Below are positions 35,573-48,053 of a DNA stretch of 64,000 nt, piece after piece (the stretch's first letter is position 1; every line of letters begins with the position of its first letter). The stretch lies in assembly GCA_025642075.2 (NCBI GenBank), contig JAODUO010000029.1:237501-301500 (forward strand), given 5' to 3'. Under the pieces are notes generated by a model. That model had not been told where the DNA came from, searched no databases, and was given only the letters and a program-made list of their open reading frames with translations. The stretch is from Ridgeia piscesae (lineage: Eukaryota; Annelida; Polychaeta; Sabellida; Siboglinidae). The position numbers were made by a program, and so were the translations under genes.

Positions 35573-38328
35573 CTGCAACAGGATTTGTCATTAATATAAG
35601 TATGCGACTTTGGAACTGGTCCTATGCCATGAGAGTGAGTTTTTAGCTTTAATGGGCATCTCTCTGACCATAGTATAATTTTGTGTACACTATTTATTAT
35701 TATTAAACTTATGTAATATATATTGGTAAAAATTAAGAACGTCAATCTCGTATTGACTGTGACTCTGCATAATGAATTGTTTGCATTAAATTTATTAATA
35801 ACTAAAAATGTAATCTGTGATTAACAAATTGAATCTCTTGGTGTCGCGATTTTAACTGTATCCGCACAGGAATCGATTACAAAATTGCCTAATTCCACAC
35901 CATTTAGAAGACCTAAAGAGTGAATGCATGAAACCAAATGCAACTTGAGCGTATTATGGCAGCGCCCAGTGGCTAGTGACAGTGATATCCAAGTTTTGAA
36001 ATATCCAAAATATACCATGGCTTCGTGCTCATCAACTCATGGTCACATATCCTCTAAATGGTATGTTCTTATGTTTGGAGAATGCCAGTGGTTGTTAAAG
36101 CTTTTCAGCCCTCCCCTCTAGTCCTCTACTCTAAGTTCTAACTTTAAGACTTAAGTCTAGTTAAGACTGTGGTAGGAAGTTAAAATAAGCATATATGCTT
36201 TATTATGGGACTATTTCGCAGAAATACCTTCAGATTGTTATGCAAACTATTTATTTATATTACGGACGACGTTCGTCGGTCGAATCTGGTCATGTATGAC
36301 TATGACTGTCTAAGAGTAAGACTGAGAGCGGATTCCCTCGCCTCGGCTCTGCACCCAGTCTGACAGGCGGTAACATCCTTAAATATCGCCCACCTGCTTC
36401 ATCGCTTTTCTCGTCTTTAATACGTCTGGCTTTACAGCGACTTCATTTAGGCTGGTTATCACAGTATCGAGATAACATTCTGATGAGTACATGGCTACAG
36501 CTAATGTGACGTTCTACAACAATTCAATTATGTTGACATTAGCACAACTGAAACAGGATTTGTTGATGCATTAGCGCCATCTATCGGATAGTTTGTTTTG
36601 AAATGTGTAATATTTAATTGTCCTCAAGGGGGCGAAATCGAAATGCAAATGCAGAGGCAGAAGTGAAACGATAACATCTGGTAATAATATCTGTTTAGCA
36701 GACGACAAATCGTGTTGTGTTTATATGACACTATTGGTTCCGCTGACAAGACGTAACAGTTCTTTCATTTGCATTTAGAGTTATGTTCTAAGGTGTTGTG
36801 TGATTCTTTTTTGAAGTGTGAATGGGTGAATGAACTGATTGGCCCTAAAACTAGTAAAAGTAAAATACCCCAAATCTTGTTTTGTATTATTGTTAGGGAC
36901 CTGCAAAATAAAATCAATAAATAACTTTACCATGTTTATGGTAGTGCACGTTGATTGTATGTATAATAGGTAACAAGATACCGTTTACAGAATTTAAATA
37001 TCTTTATGCATTCAAAAAGTAAATTTTAACTTTGAGAAAATGATACCAACTCACTGTGTGACCAGAAAAACTGACCACTGAACAGCCTGCTATGTAGCCT
37101 ACGTTCATCCCGGGTCTGGATCACTCAACTGAAATGCACTTGCAAACTGCTATATAACCTTATAGTTTGTCAGATATATTTGTAAAACACAATTTGTTAT
37201 CTCAATGTAATGTGACATTGAGATGGGTATGACCTTGAAATAGCATTTTATATCCAATATTACCTATATTATTTGGTCTATTTTATGGATTATTTGTCAG
37301 ACTTTTATCAACTTTATCTATTCAACTATCATTAAGGCCCAGTAAATTGTTTTGCACCCACAATGGAATCCAGTGTACTCTTAACATAATTTACTATTTC
37401 ATTGTGAGACTTTTCAGTAACATATTTTATGTAAGTATTTATAAAAGTTAACTGGCTCAGTACAAATGCCGTTTTGTGACAGATTTCAATAACCTTTACA
37501 TATGTTATATTAGCAGATTGACATATAGTACATATTTCTATTGCAGATCTGTTTGTCAACCTATATTTAAATATACATTCACGCCTAAATATTGTCTTTA
37601 AATAGTATCGTGTTTAAAGATGCAGTTAGATTATGTATTAGATTACTAAAAAAAGTCTGTCATTGCATCACCGCAATCCTGAAAAAATGGTTGATAAATT
37701 TGAAACGACTTAGCTACAATGCGCTACGTGCAATTTGTATGAAATGTTCAGGGTCTTCTTATTAAATATTCGTCTAACTACCTGCCAAACTTCACAAAAC
37801 TTCCTCAACGTGCTACGAATATATAATTATCCGAACATATCGCATATTCATTCATCAAAATCAAAATTCAATAACTCACTTAAAATTTTAGAATTCACAC
37901 AATGACATTCTCTGTCATCTTGGGTCTCAGAAAAATGTGGTTTCACCATCATACGATTAATGCGAGGTTTTCAAAAGGAGTTTCCCTGGGCCTCCCCTCA
38001 TGAGCAGAAAGCCTAGTAGACACAAATTGCAGCCGACCTACCGACGTGCCCCTAATGGATTTAACAGGTCCCTATTATTGTATAATCTTGACCTAACGGC
38101 CTACTGTACTTTGGGCCAATTAATGTGAAAGTAGTCTTAGACTTAGCAGAAGGTAGTTTTAGCATGTCAAACTGGTGAATAAGTTAGCTAGGTTTTGGTT
38201 CAATTTCTGTGATCCTGCATAAAGTGTATACTGTACTGCGAATTGATTTAGCATGGCTCGGTTTTCTGTGAATGCCTCTAACTTTGAATAATCTTTTCAA
38301 CAGTTACACGCACACGTATGTCTTGAGA
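35573..38328. other. Interval between AP4B1 and the aminotransferase gene
   Basis: The two genes diverge from this 2.75-kb interval, so promoters for both, and the missing AP4B1 first exon, should lie here. I found no exon with a convincing adaptin N-terminus. A GC-richer part around 36270-36420 is the likeliest promoter zone. Confidence 0.4.
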
Positions 38329-39416
38329 ATGAAGAAACGTGACTTTGGGTCATTTCATGTGTCCAATGTACAACAACTTCTGCACTTGTCAACGGTATGT
38401 AATAATTAGTCAGATGTGTGTTCCTATTACATCCTGCCTAATGACCACCTCCATAGATATGTTGTTCTGCTTCAACTCAGGTATCTCAGTGTGGAGCTTG
38501 GCGTGGTAGAAGTGTTATATTTTGTTACCTTCTTATGCAGGAAGACTATGTGGCGCCTCATCTACCTATTGTGCTGCCAAAGTTTGAAGAGGACTCAAGT
38601 TCACCATTCCAGTTTGGTGCATCAGTAAAAAGAAAACATTTTCTGCTTGAGGTATGGCATGATTATAGTTATTTGTAACAATGGTAATGGTTACATTGCA
38701 GATTAGAAACTTAGTGAGAGTCGCATTAAGAGTCAAGACGTATATGTGAGTGTGGTTATGTATGTGCATACTTATTAAAACATGTTACACTTTAGTCACT
38801 ATAAAACTAATTATTGTATTAACAAACAACAATTACTTCATAAAGTTAAATCAGGCACTACTGTTACCTCACAAAACCATCAAGATTGTATTTTGGTATT
38901 AATATTATATACTGCACTGTATATATATTTCCCACACTCATCTCCATACCATTCTTGAAAATAAATAAAATATTGAGGCGTTTCTGAGCAATGAGTTGGA
39001 TCATTTTAGCTGGTTGCTATCTACGTGAAATTCTGACATTACAGGAAGAATGCATTTTCTTGAATCATGGAGCATTTGGTGCAGTACTGAAGGAGGTACT
39101 TCATGCAGCACAGGTAAATGTAGAGAGGATGGATGTCAGATGAATTATACACTGAGTTCTTAATGCATACACGCTTGAAAGAAATAAAGACTTTTTATCA
39201 CACTGTAAAATGTATAACCTTGTGCAGTGATCAGTTGCTAGTATGTATAAATATTCTGTTATATGATATCACCTATGTAAAAGGTTATCATAAGTATCTG
39301 ACAAAACAAATTAAAATTCAGAACGTTTTGAAGATAACTTATATCTTGGTGGAGTTTTCTTCATGAATAGACTATAGATGTGATCCTATTATGTTATGAT
39401 TGAATGATTTTCATTA

Positions 39417-39507
<91 letters not shown>

Positions 39508-42500
39508 ATATATATATAATATAATATAATATAATATAATATAATATAATATAATATAATATAATATATATATAATATATATATTATCTATTAGAGCAGT
39601 GTATTATATACCATTCAAACAGTGGTTTTATATGGTTTTGAAACTCGTTTTGAAAAACTGGTGTGCCATGCAGTAGGTTACACTACCAATGAACACTAAG
39701 TATTACAAGGCCTTTTGAATTTTACATAAACAGGTAAACTTCCTTGAATTGAATAAAAACACATCCTGGTCTTCTGCTATGTTCGAAAAGTGCACGTCCA
39801 GAAGAGCAGATGGTATAATTCGATCAATGACGTCCCATCAAGCCACGGTGTGGCGCCACTGTTACATAAATGGACGTTTCCTGCACATAGCAGGCAGAAT
39901 GCTTCTGAAAAAAAACAGCGTACCATATACCATATGAAACACGTGGTACATACCATACCATATGTACCATACCACATACCATACAGGGGCAAACAGCACT
40001 CGGCCCTAGTGATTATTTACTATTGCGATACAACAGCTTGTGTGCATGGGTTACTTATAGAGTTGGCAGGAGTACATAGAGAGACAGCCACTGAGATTCT
40101 TCGACAGGGAACTTCTGCCGTTACTTGTTCACGTCACCCGACAGCTAGCACAGTTTGTGGGTACGTCTCTATGACAGTTCATTCACAATACATGGCAAGG
40201 TAAATTGCATTGTACACAATTACATATGATTGTATTGGTGTGGATGTGTTTAAGTGATTTTTTTGAGCGCGGACGTTTTCTGAAAAATGTTGCTGTGTCA
40301 AATGTGTCTGCTATGGTGACACCTTTACAAAGCATGTGTTGCCAATGTAATGATTTTACAGTAACCATTTATAATGTAAATAGCTACATAGTTTCACAGT
40401 AAAATTTTACTTACTGTATACATTTTTATACAGTTTTCATGTCATGGCCTTTTAGTAATTCATGACGTATGTACTGTGCAGGTGGTGAGGCAAGTGATTT
40501 AGTCCTCATGCCAAATGTGACAACAGCCATTAACTGTGTATTGAGGTCATTGCATCTTAAGAAGGGGGAATCCATCTTCATTCTCAACATTGCATATGGT
40601 AAGTTACATGTCAATACTTATGAAATAACAATTATGAAAGACAAAATGTGAGACATTTACAACTAGCAGATCGCTGTTGTTGTAGCACAGAAGATCCTAT
40701 GTCAATATTCATCTTGTGGACGTCAACCACGGCCTAGGAAAACAGGGGACAGCGGATAGCTAACCTTATCTGCAGAAACATCGATATTGATGTGTCAGGC
40801 CTCCCATGTCTAATGAGTAATGAACAGTCGACCTACATAGAAATGGCTCATCTGTGCCCCGACCCCAACCAAATGAACCTCTGATGACGATGGAGGAGTA
40901 AAAAGCAAAAACAATGGAGAATTGGATCTGGAATTAATGAAAATCTGAAATTGTGTGAACACATCCTTTGTTGGTTTTACCTTTTTTTCGAATGTGTTGC
41001 TGGGGTTAGATCATTGGTATCAGATCATTGGTATCAGATCACTCTACATTGCACCTGTTCACCTAACTGACTGAGTACCTAATTTTTCTACCTCCTATAC
41101 CAGTCGTGATATGTATGTACAAATATAATTCACTCATTAATTGTAGCATGGCTGAATAATTCCTCGAGAAATCGTGAGATGTACAGTTACACAGACCGGC
41201 CAGAGTGTGAAGTCTAAAGCGCACTGACCAGTCACAAAGACAGGACACTACAATATATAAGAACCTGGTCACTTTACAGGAGCTGTGAAGAAGGCCGTGA
41301 GTCAGGTGTGCTTGGAGACAGGAGCGACTGTCCATGAGGCTACACTGAGTCTACCACTACAGGATGGTCAGCAGGTGGGAGCAGTCATCCTGGTCACCAC
41401 ATCTTAATATTGTTGAAGGCTACTACTGATAAGACATGTACCTGGGTGTCTTCCGTATTGCTTGTGGATTTGGTGTGTTGCAATCCCATCAGTCTAACTC
41501 GGCACATTGAGTTATCAGTGAGTTGTGATCGGAGAATGCCTGTGGAACCCCGGCAACTGCCCTTATTTATAGACTTCCCCTGCTGGTTTGTACTGAGGGC
41601 TGACCAGGTACGACTCCCAGTTGTGATGTGGTTTTGTATTGGAAGTTCTTGAATGGGCGCTGTTTTAAAATGTCACCTGTCATAGAGTTTGTGTCATGTC
41701 ACACATATTTAATTTAAATGTTGATTAATATATCTAGAACTGACTGGTGTGTAAGTCAGTTTTCTGTACAATTAGGTTAACTTACAATTTTAAGAAACAA
41801 TACAAAAAAGTTAAATCGAAAGACCTTGGTGCACGTATGCAGTGGTTGTTTTATGCATGCACTGCGAGGATTTGGAGCTTGTTTTATAATATGCTGTGGT
41901 GAGTAAAGGGTTAATGAAGTGAAATTTCATCTGTAGATATGTCAGTTGGTGGAGGAACAGCTACCGTCAGACTGTCGTCTGGCTGTGTTTGATCACATTC
42001 CCAGCAACACTCCATTTATCCTGCCAGTGAAAGAGATCACAGAGATCTGTCATCGCAGGTGAGAGATTATGTAGATCTGTTAATACAGGTGAGAGAGATC
42101 ATGCAGATATGCCATAGCAAGTAAGAGACTGCATAGATCTGACATTGCTGGTAAGAAATCGCACAGATCTATCATCACAGGGAAGAGAGATCGTGCAATC
42201 TATCATCACAGGTAAGAGAGATTGCAAAGATCTGTCATCACAGGTAAGAGAGAGTGCAAAGATCTGTCATCACAGGTAAGAGAGATTGCAAAGATCTGTC
42301 ATTGCAAGGTGAGACAGATCATGCACATCTGTCATAGCAGATGTAGATATGTAGATGTGTCATTGGAAGTGAAAGAAATGACACAGGTGAGAGAGAAATT
42401 ACAGATGTGTTTTCACAGGTGAGGGAGAACACACAGATTCATTGTCCACAGTGATTATGATAAAGTACATATTGTCAGAGATGCTTGTAGTGAACAAACT

Positions 42501-45500
42501 GCTCTCATGATATATAATCTTTGGAAAAACTATAACAAAATTAAAGCCTCCATACGTAGCAGTTATCATGTATGTGTTGTATTTTGTTGTTATGATATAG
42601 TAATTGGCACTGGTGTCAAGTGTTGCATCTTTTTATTAGTAAAGTAGCCAAAAAAATTATTGCAGTGTGTACTAATATTTAAATGACCCACATACCCATG
42701 ATAATGATAACTTCTTCGGTGAAATTGCGAACAATCAAATGTCTCTTTGCTGGCTATTATATTGTTCATGCTAAACAGTTCTGAACCAACATTTGCATGA
42801 TGTATAAAATGCAATAAAAATGTTGTTCCAGGAATACTCCTGTGCTGATAGATGGCGCTCATGCATTGGGGTCACTGTCCCTTGACCTGATGACCTTGGG
42901 AGTTGACTACTATGTGTCGAATGCACACAAATGGTTCTGTGCTTCCAAAGGATCTGCGTTTATGTATGTTGAGAAGAAGCACCAAGCATATACGCGACCT
43001 CTGGTCATTTCCCATGGGTTCGGCTCTGGGTTCAACTCCGAGTTCATCTGGTCAGGTCAGTGCAACCCCAATGTCATCTGATTTAGTGCAAGGCGGATGC
43101 GGCAGTTAGGGAGGGCCCTCTACAGCATCATTAATAAATAGCAAAACTCATTATTACTACTAGCATTTCTTAAAGTGGTGTATCATAGAAATGTAAAAAA
43201 ATCCTTGAAAATATGGTAAATAAAAATTAAAAAGACTGGACTAAGACAAATTGCATAGTTTCTTAAATATTAAGGTAATTATATAAATAATGGTGGTATA
43301 TTAAAAAGTAAAATATAATTATTATATTAAAAAAAATCATAAAATATATGCTCGTAAAAGTTAATTAAAAATCACAGTTTGTTAGTGGAAGTCAGCCAGT
43401 TTAACAAAAATGGGGGTCGTGGCAAGACACCATTTAATTATTTTATTTTTAGATACAATTTGACTATGTCAGTATGAAGCAAATTGGTGTTATAAGTAAG
43501 AAAATTGTGTACTGAGTTGTGAAGTATTGTAGAAGGTAGGAGAGGTGATAGGCTGATAGCTGTCCTGTCAGCGTCCTGTCATTCACTGTCATGGGACATC
43601 TACAGTTCTATGTCCGACATTGATCTAATGTCAATAAATATGAAAAATATTAAATAATAAAAACAGAAAATTACTATAATTGATTTTTTGTGTTTACCAA
43701 AACTTTGTTTTGTGGCTATAAGGTTTTAAGAGTAAACAAGTTTTGTATAGGATTATTGGGGGCATGTCCACACCCCAATGTGTAACTCAATCTATCCAGT
43801 GAACTGTTTGCGTCAAAACAAATTCAGTAAAAAAACGTGCTAAAATTTAGCACATGTTTTTACTGAATTTAGCAGCTAAATATAACCTTTGCAGTCATGC
43901 CCTGTTAGAGTGGGGTAATGAGGCATACTGCACAGGTGTGTGTGTGGACATGCACTGCTTATTTTAGGCCATGGAATAAAATACAATATAAAGTACCCTG
44001 GTAATTACTCCTGGCCTGGATAAAACATCGGCTTAATGGACCGAATCCAAATCACAGATGTCACCAGAACCATGCATTTGTGGAATAATATGGCAAATGC
44101 ATGTTATCATGGGTACCATCAATGTATAAGAATAAGTGGACTATCTGATTGATGAGGAGATTTAAACAAGTAGACGGCCCTGTCATTATAATGTCTGCAC
44201 CTGACACTAGATGACAGGATCTTCCCAACTGGAGGACACAGATGTACAGATATGTCTACACAAACAGGTGGCTACAATTGTTTGGGGAACCCAGTTAATG
44301 ACAGTGATGCCTATTGTTGATATGAAACGACAATAAAACGGTTTAAACTTTAAAATGGGATAAACACATGTGTGCATGTTATGGATGTGATTTGGATCTC
44401 AGTATGAATTACGTCAAATTTTGCCTTTCAAAGTTATATTTTATAATTTGTTTTTACTGATGCAGTAAGTGGGAGAATATACATACGGTACCTAGATCTG
44501 TCGGAATGGTTCTACAAGGGTAATAACTGTCATCACCACTGTAAACACAATAAACACAAACATTGTATAGAAAGATGTATCTGACAGAAATGGTGAATGG
44601 AATACCGGGGTAAGGTAAAAAAATAATAAAACAATGGGGGTTTGCAGACATTAACCATTGATGACATTGTGTGTGGGTAGGTCTACGTGACTACAGTCCG
44701 TTCCTTGCCCTGCTGACTGCCTTGGACTTCTGGCAGGGCGTGGGGGCGGAGAACATACGGACCTACATACACGGACTCGCACACACAGCAGGTAAACACC
44801 CCCTTGTGTTCTCTGTTAGTGTCATTACAGTTGTGTTCTCTGTTAATGTCATTACAGTTGTATTCTCTGTTAGTGTCTTTACAGTTGTTCTCTGTTAGTG
44901 TCACTACAGTTACATAGACTCAGACCTTTTTGTATGATCACATTTTTGCCAGATCAAAAATGCCCTGGTAGATATAAAATCTGTGTTTGAAGTTCTGAAA
45001 ACACATTCATGGAAGGCTTTCTAGACATGTAGATATGCCCAGAAATATATAATAACCCATACATACACAAAGGTGACACATATTAATTTTTTTTAATTTG
45101 ATAACAATTGAAATAAATCTTTTTGCTTCTCCAAAACGGATGGATAGTTAGGTTTTCATGTAACATGTTGATACATTATTTAGAATGTATTGTGATTGTC
45201 ACAGGTGAACTCTTGAAGAAACGATGGGACACAGAACTATTGGCTCCTCTAGAAATGTCTGGTAAGTGGCATTCTTCAGACTGAAATGTTTGTATAAAAA
45301 AAAGTGTTTATGTAATTAGAAATCGTTTAAGCTGCGTTATAAAAAACAAATACAATTTCAAACGTTATTGTGATATTCATGAAAGTTACTGGATTAATTA
45401 CTTGAAAACTGTTTTCAAATGGAAAACTCTAGAATTACATACATAGGTAGGCTGTGTTTGTAGCCAATGTTGATGATTGATATGATCGTTTATGTACATG

Positions 45501-46049
45501 TTTCTCTCCCTGCAATGCTTACTGGTGGAAATTTCAGTTGTTACAGCAAATGTAATTATTTTATCAAGCTTATTGTTATTGTTAATGAAATCGCCTCCAT
45601 CTTTCACAATAGCAGGGCATGTAACGGGCAATGAACTACACTTTATTGTTAACTTAGAATAAAACGTTTTGTTACAAATCCCTGCACAGTTGACTTGGCC
45701 ATCATTTAAAGTCAGATTCTTTGATGTCGAAATATAGTAATCATGCAGATTTCCATGTTGAAATATGTTGATCTTGCAGATTAACATGTTACACTATTAT
45801 GTTAACCTTGTCAATTATCATGTTCCAGGGAGCATGCTTTGTGTCAGACTGCCAGCGGCCTTGTACAAGGACTGCTCCCCAGTGACCTATGACTTTGCTG
45901 AAGCCTTACAGAATGCACTATATCACAAGTTTAATATAGAGGTTTGCATAACCACATTTTAAACATGTATTTTAGTTTTCATGACGTTTATTTGCAACAT
46001 TTCACACATTTGTTCTGGGTCTTCCATAAATTCTTATATTACTAGTGTT

Positions 46050-46144
<95 letters not shown>

Positions 46145-46405
46145 ATTGTTACATTATGATATAACTATTGCATTTTCACATGCATTGCACTTGGTATGTA
46201 TATACAGCTATGTTTCATAATTATGCCAATTAATTAAAGTCATTTTTTGTTACTCTGACAAGTGCCAATCAAAGCTATACAAGGCCACTTGTATGTGAGG
46301 ATCTCAGCTCACATCTACAACACGCTGGAGGAATATGAACAGTTGGCACATGCCATTGGTCAGCTGACAAACGACATGTCGTGGTGCCAAGACAGTTCCA
46401 GCTGA
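38329..46405 (+). CDS. Class V PLP-dependent aminotransferase, isopenicillin-N-epimerase-like, 12 exons
   Basis: Exons: 38329-38394, 38541-38651, 39045-39113, 40061-40160, 40482-40598, 41280-41374, 41937-42058, 42832-43055, 44681-44791, 45205-45261, 45829-45941, 46262-46405. All junctions keep phase with GT-AG borders except the last. The product is 442 residues, a full-length fold-type I enzyme. Visible motifs: FLNHGAFGAVLKEV (about 64-77), the substrate-side motif of the isopenicillin-N-epimerase-like/cysteine-lyase group; QPLRFFDRELLPLL; SDLVLMPNVTTAIN; FDHIPSNT; IDGAHALG with Asp234, which should pair with the PLP ring nitrogen; SNAHKWFCASKGSAF with Lys260 as the Schiff-base lysine; GLRDYSPFLAL; and C-terminal LYVRISAHIYNT. 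Relatives include bacterial and fungal cysteine-desulfhydrase-like or sulfoxide-lyase proteins, so a C-S lyase or transamination reaction is plausible. The substrate is unknown. There is no targeting peptide. Confidence 0.92.
39419..39590. repeat. (TA)n and (ATAAT)n array
   Basis: A (TA)n tract of about 80 bp continues into about 13 copies of ATAAT/TATAA pentamers. It lies in aminotransferase intron 3. Confidence 0.93.
39920..39985. repeat. ACCATA-rich low-complexity repeat
   Basis: Irregular repeats of TACCATAC and ACCATATG just before aminotransferase exon 4. Confidence 0.7.
42027..42440 (+). repeat. Tandem array of a 30-33-bp unit made from the end of exon 7 and its 5' splice site
   Basis: The last bases of aminotransferase exon 7 plus its donor (GAGATCTGTCATCGCAG|GTGAGAG) are repeated downstream about 10-12 times with some divergence. 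Donor-like GT positions are at 42059 (true), 42089, 42121, 42151, 42212, 42244, 42276, 42309, 42369, 42387 and 42419. Many read CAG|GTAAGAG or CAG|GTGAGAG, better matches to the U1 consensus than many real sites. The copies near 42212-42308 are nearly identical. Confidence 0.92.
42832..43055 (+). CDS. Aminotransferase exon 8, carrying the PLP lysine
   Basis: This exon holds the cofactor site: IDGAHALG (Asp234, His237) and NAHKWF (Lys260), followed by PLVISHGFGSGFNSEFIW. It is flanked by CCAG at 42828-42831 and a GTCAGT donor at 43056. Intact catalytic residues argue that the enzyme is active. Confidence 0.92.
43820..43870. repeat. 51-bp imperfect palindrome
   Basis: Two 25-base arms (AAATTCAGTAAAAAAACGTG, then CTAAA, and an inverted copy) differ at two positions around a single central A. 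It lies in aminotransferase intron 8. Confidence 0.85.
44805..44915 (+). repeat. Minisatellite of a ~30-bp unit
   Basis: Four copies of a unit like TTCTCTGTTAGTGTCATTAC plus AGTTGTG follow directly after the exon 9 donor. Each copy contains a pyrimidine stretch and ACAG, an acceptor-like string. Confidence 0.88.
46056..46139. repeat. (TA)n microsatellite
   Basis: About 42 copies of TA in the last aminotransferase intron. Confidence 0.95.
46262..46405 (+). CDS. Aminotransferase last exon, non-canonical 3' splice border
   Basis: The conserved C-terminus VPIKAIQGHLYVRISAHIYN, then LEEYEQLAHAIG, is read in frame only if the exon begins with the G at 46262. The obvious AG acceptor (CTGACAAG) would start it at 46263 and shift the frame. 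Exon 11 ends in phase 0 at a GT donor (45941/45942). An alternative GC donor at 45945 would restore the frame with one extra Leu, but its context is poor. Confidence 0.8.
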   Translation: MPIKAIQGHLYVRISAHIYNTLEEYEQLAHAIGQLTNDMSWCQDSSS

Positions 46406-47880
46406 AGTTATCCCAGCATGTGATGGTTCACACTGCCTAGCCATTGTAGTAGAGCAGAGGCACAGTGGGTAGACTAAGAGACTAAGAGAATGATGAATCT
46501 CTGCCCGAATTCGTGCATACCTTGTACACACGTGCAAGCACTGTACCCATTTGTATCTGCTCTGACGTAGTATTAATGATATATGTCACACCCAGGCCGA
46601 GTTTCCTTAAAATGCACACAATGCACGCATTTTTATTTATAATTTGTATTATAACAATCATATTGGAATATTTGTAATGGAAACTATGTTGGTGACCGTG
46701 GAGAATGCTGGCCCGCTACTGTGGCGGTCCCAGATTCATGCTGTGTTAAGATCCTGCGCTGCCATGTCAAAGTTTTTTTAGTCTACATTGGTCCAATTCA
46801 TCCAGCTGTATGAATGAATACCTGATGGTGGATATTTCTGTATAAATAGTCTTCATGCAATAATTACAGTGTGTCTCGATGCTTTCCAGAGAATAGATCT
46901 GTCAACTTACCTCTACTTTTATTACTAGGTCTCTGATTATTAAACTGCTACATGGAAATGTTATATTATATACATTGTTATATTAATAGTATACTTGTGT
47001 ATCCTTGTGTATCCTCTGTGTACTTGTGTATACCTGTATAATTTTATATTTCTGGTGATCATTCATTAGTAGTGTCATTATTGTTCAGTAGATGGCGCCA
47101 TTAGTCTACATAAGGAATTATAATTATAGTTCTCTGGTGCCGCGGAAAAGTTACTATTGTGACAGTATGTAATTTATGGTTACATTCACACACAAAACGG
47201 GTGACACTTTAAATTTCTAACAAATACATATTTTGTTATACAATTAAATACAGTTTTTGTATTTACCTCTATATGGGAGCAGCATGGTGTTGAATGTTAA
47301 TCTTGAACTTTAATGTATTATAATTTTTTATATAGTCCATTTGAGTTTCATTGAATCATAATTTAATTGTTTGCATAAAAAGGACATAACCATACACCAT
47401 AATCTGCAAATTGCCTTAACTGTAGTATTCAGGCATTGTATATGATGTTGATTTACTGATCCACCAGTTATGAAATGACAGTACGTTATATTATGTATCT
47501 TTAGGAGTTAATTAAAATAAACAAATACACACATTAACTAGTTGACATTGCATATTTTTGGCTGTCTCCACTGCATTGTAATTGCCATGCCGTGATGACT
47601 TGTTATTATAGTTGCATGTGCTTGACTTTAACTTTATTATTTATAGTTTTATAATTAGTTTACTTCGAGGTCTGTAAGTTTTATTTGATGATTGCCTCCT
47701 AAGCTTTACATAGTAATAAGCACGCGGTCATATGCACTGAACTGCATACCAGACAGAACGACCGTTAAGTTTCCCCAACTGCTCTGACGCCTCTGTTGTT
47801 ATCTGCACACCTATGAATCACACCCTTACAGGTGGGAGTTCAAAAATAGGCCCCCCAATTAAGTGACGTAATGTTTATTC
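46406..47880. other. Aminotransferase 3' UTR and intergenic region before WEE1
   Basis: No coding sequence was recognised. The only AATAAA noted is at 47516-47521, far from the stop, so the 3' end is uncertain. A SINE-like repeat occupies 46715-46880. Confidence 0.5.
46715..46880 (+). repeat. SINE-like repeat, copy 1
   Basis: Contains TCCTGCGCTGCCATG, CATCCAGCTGTATGAATGA and GGTGGATATT in the same order as the copy at 57585-57835 (TCCTGTGCTGCCATA, CATTCAGTTGTATGAATGA, GGTGGATATT). The CAGCTGTATGAATG-type core is reminiscent of conserved SINE central domains. No pol III boxes were confidently seen. Confidence 0.55.
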
Positions 47881-47892
47881 AGGCGTCTGCGA

Positions 47893-47940
47893 TGTGATTG
47901 GCCCGCCGTGACCACGTGTCTAACGGTCCCGCCAAAACAA
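47893..47940 (+). promoter_or_regulatory. WEE1: WEE1 promoter elements: CCAAT box, E-box, E2F site
   Basis: Upstream of the WEE1 ATG (48054) I see GTGATTGG (inverted CCAAT, about 47894-47901), a CACGTG E-box (47913-47918) and TCCCGCCAAAA (47927-47937). The last is the exact reverse complement of the E2F consensus TTTTGGCGGGA. This combination is typical of cell-cycle-regulated promoters. Confidence 0.6.
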
Positions 47941-48053
47941 GCGTGAGATGAACTTGAGTCGAATGGAGTTGGGCGTAAATCTCATCGTAAATTGAGCACT
48001 GCGAGAGCAAATCAACAGTGAACTACTGCGAATTGGCGTCGAAACAATTGGCA

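Noticed and set aside
36270..36420. Possible AP4B1 first exon on the minus strand
   Set aside because: A short open stretch before a GT exists, but its translation does not resemble the adaptin N-terminus.
42222..42422. 66-codon ORF downstream of aminotransferase exon 7
   Set aside because: It is the translation of the amplified splice-site unit, not a separate exon with family similarity.
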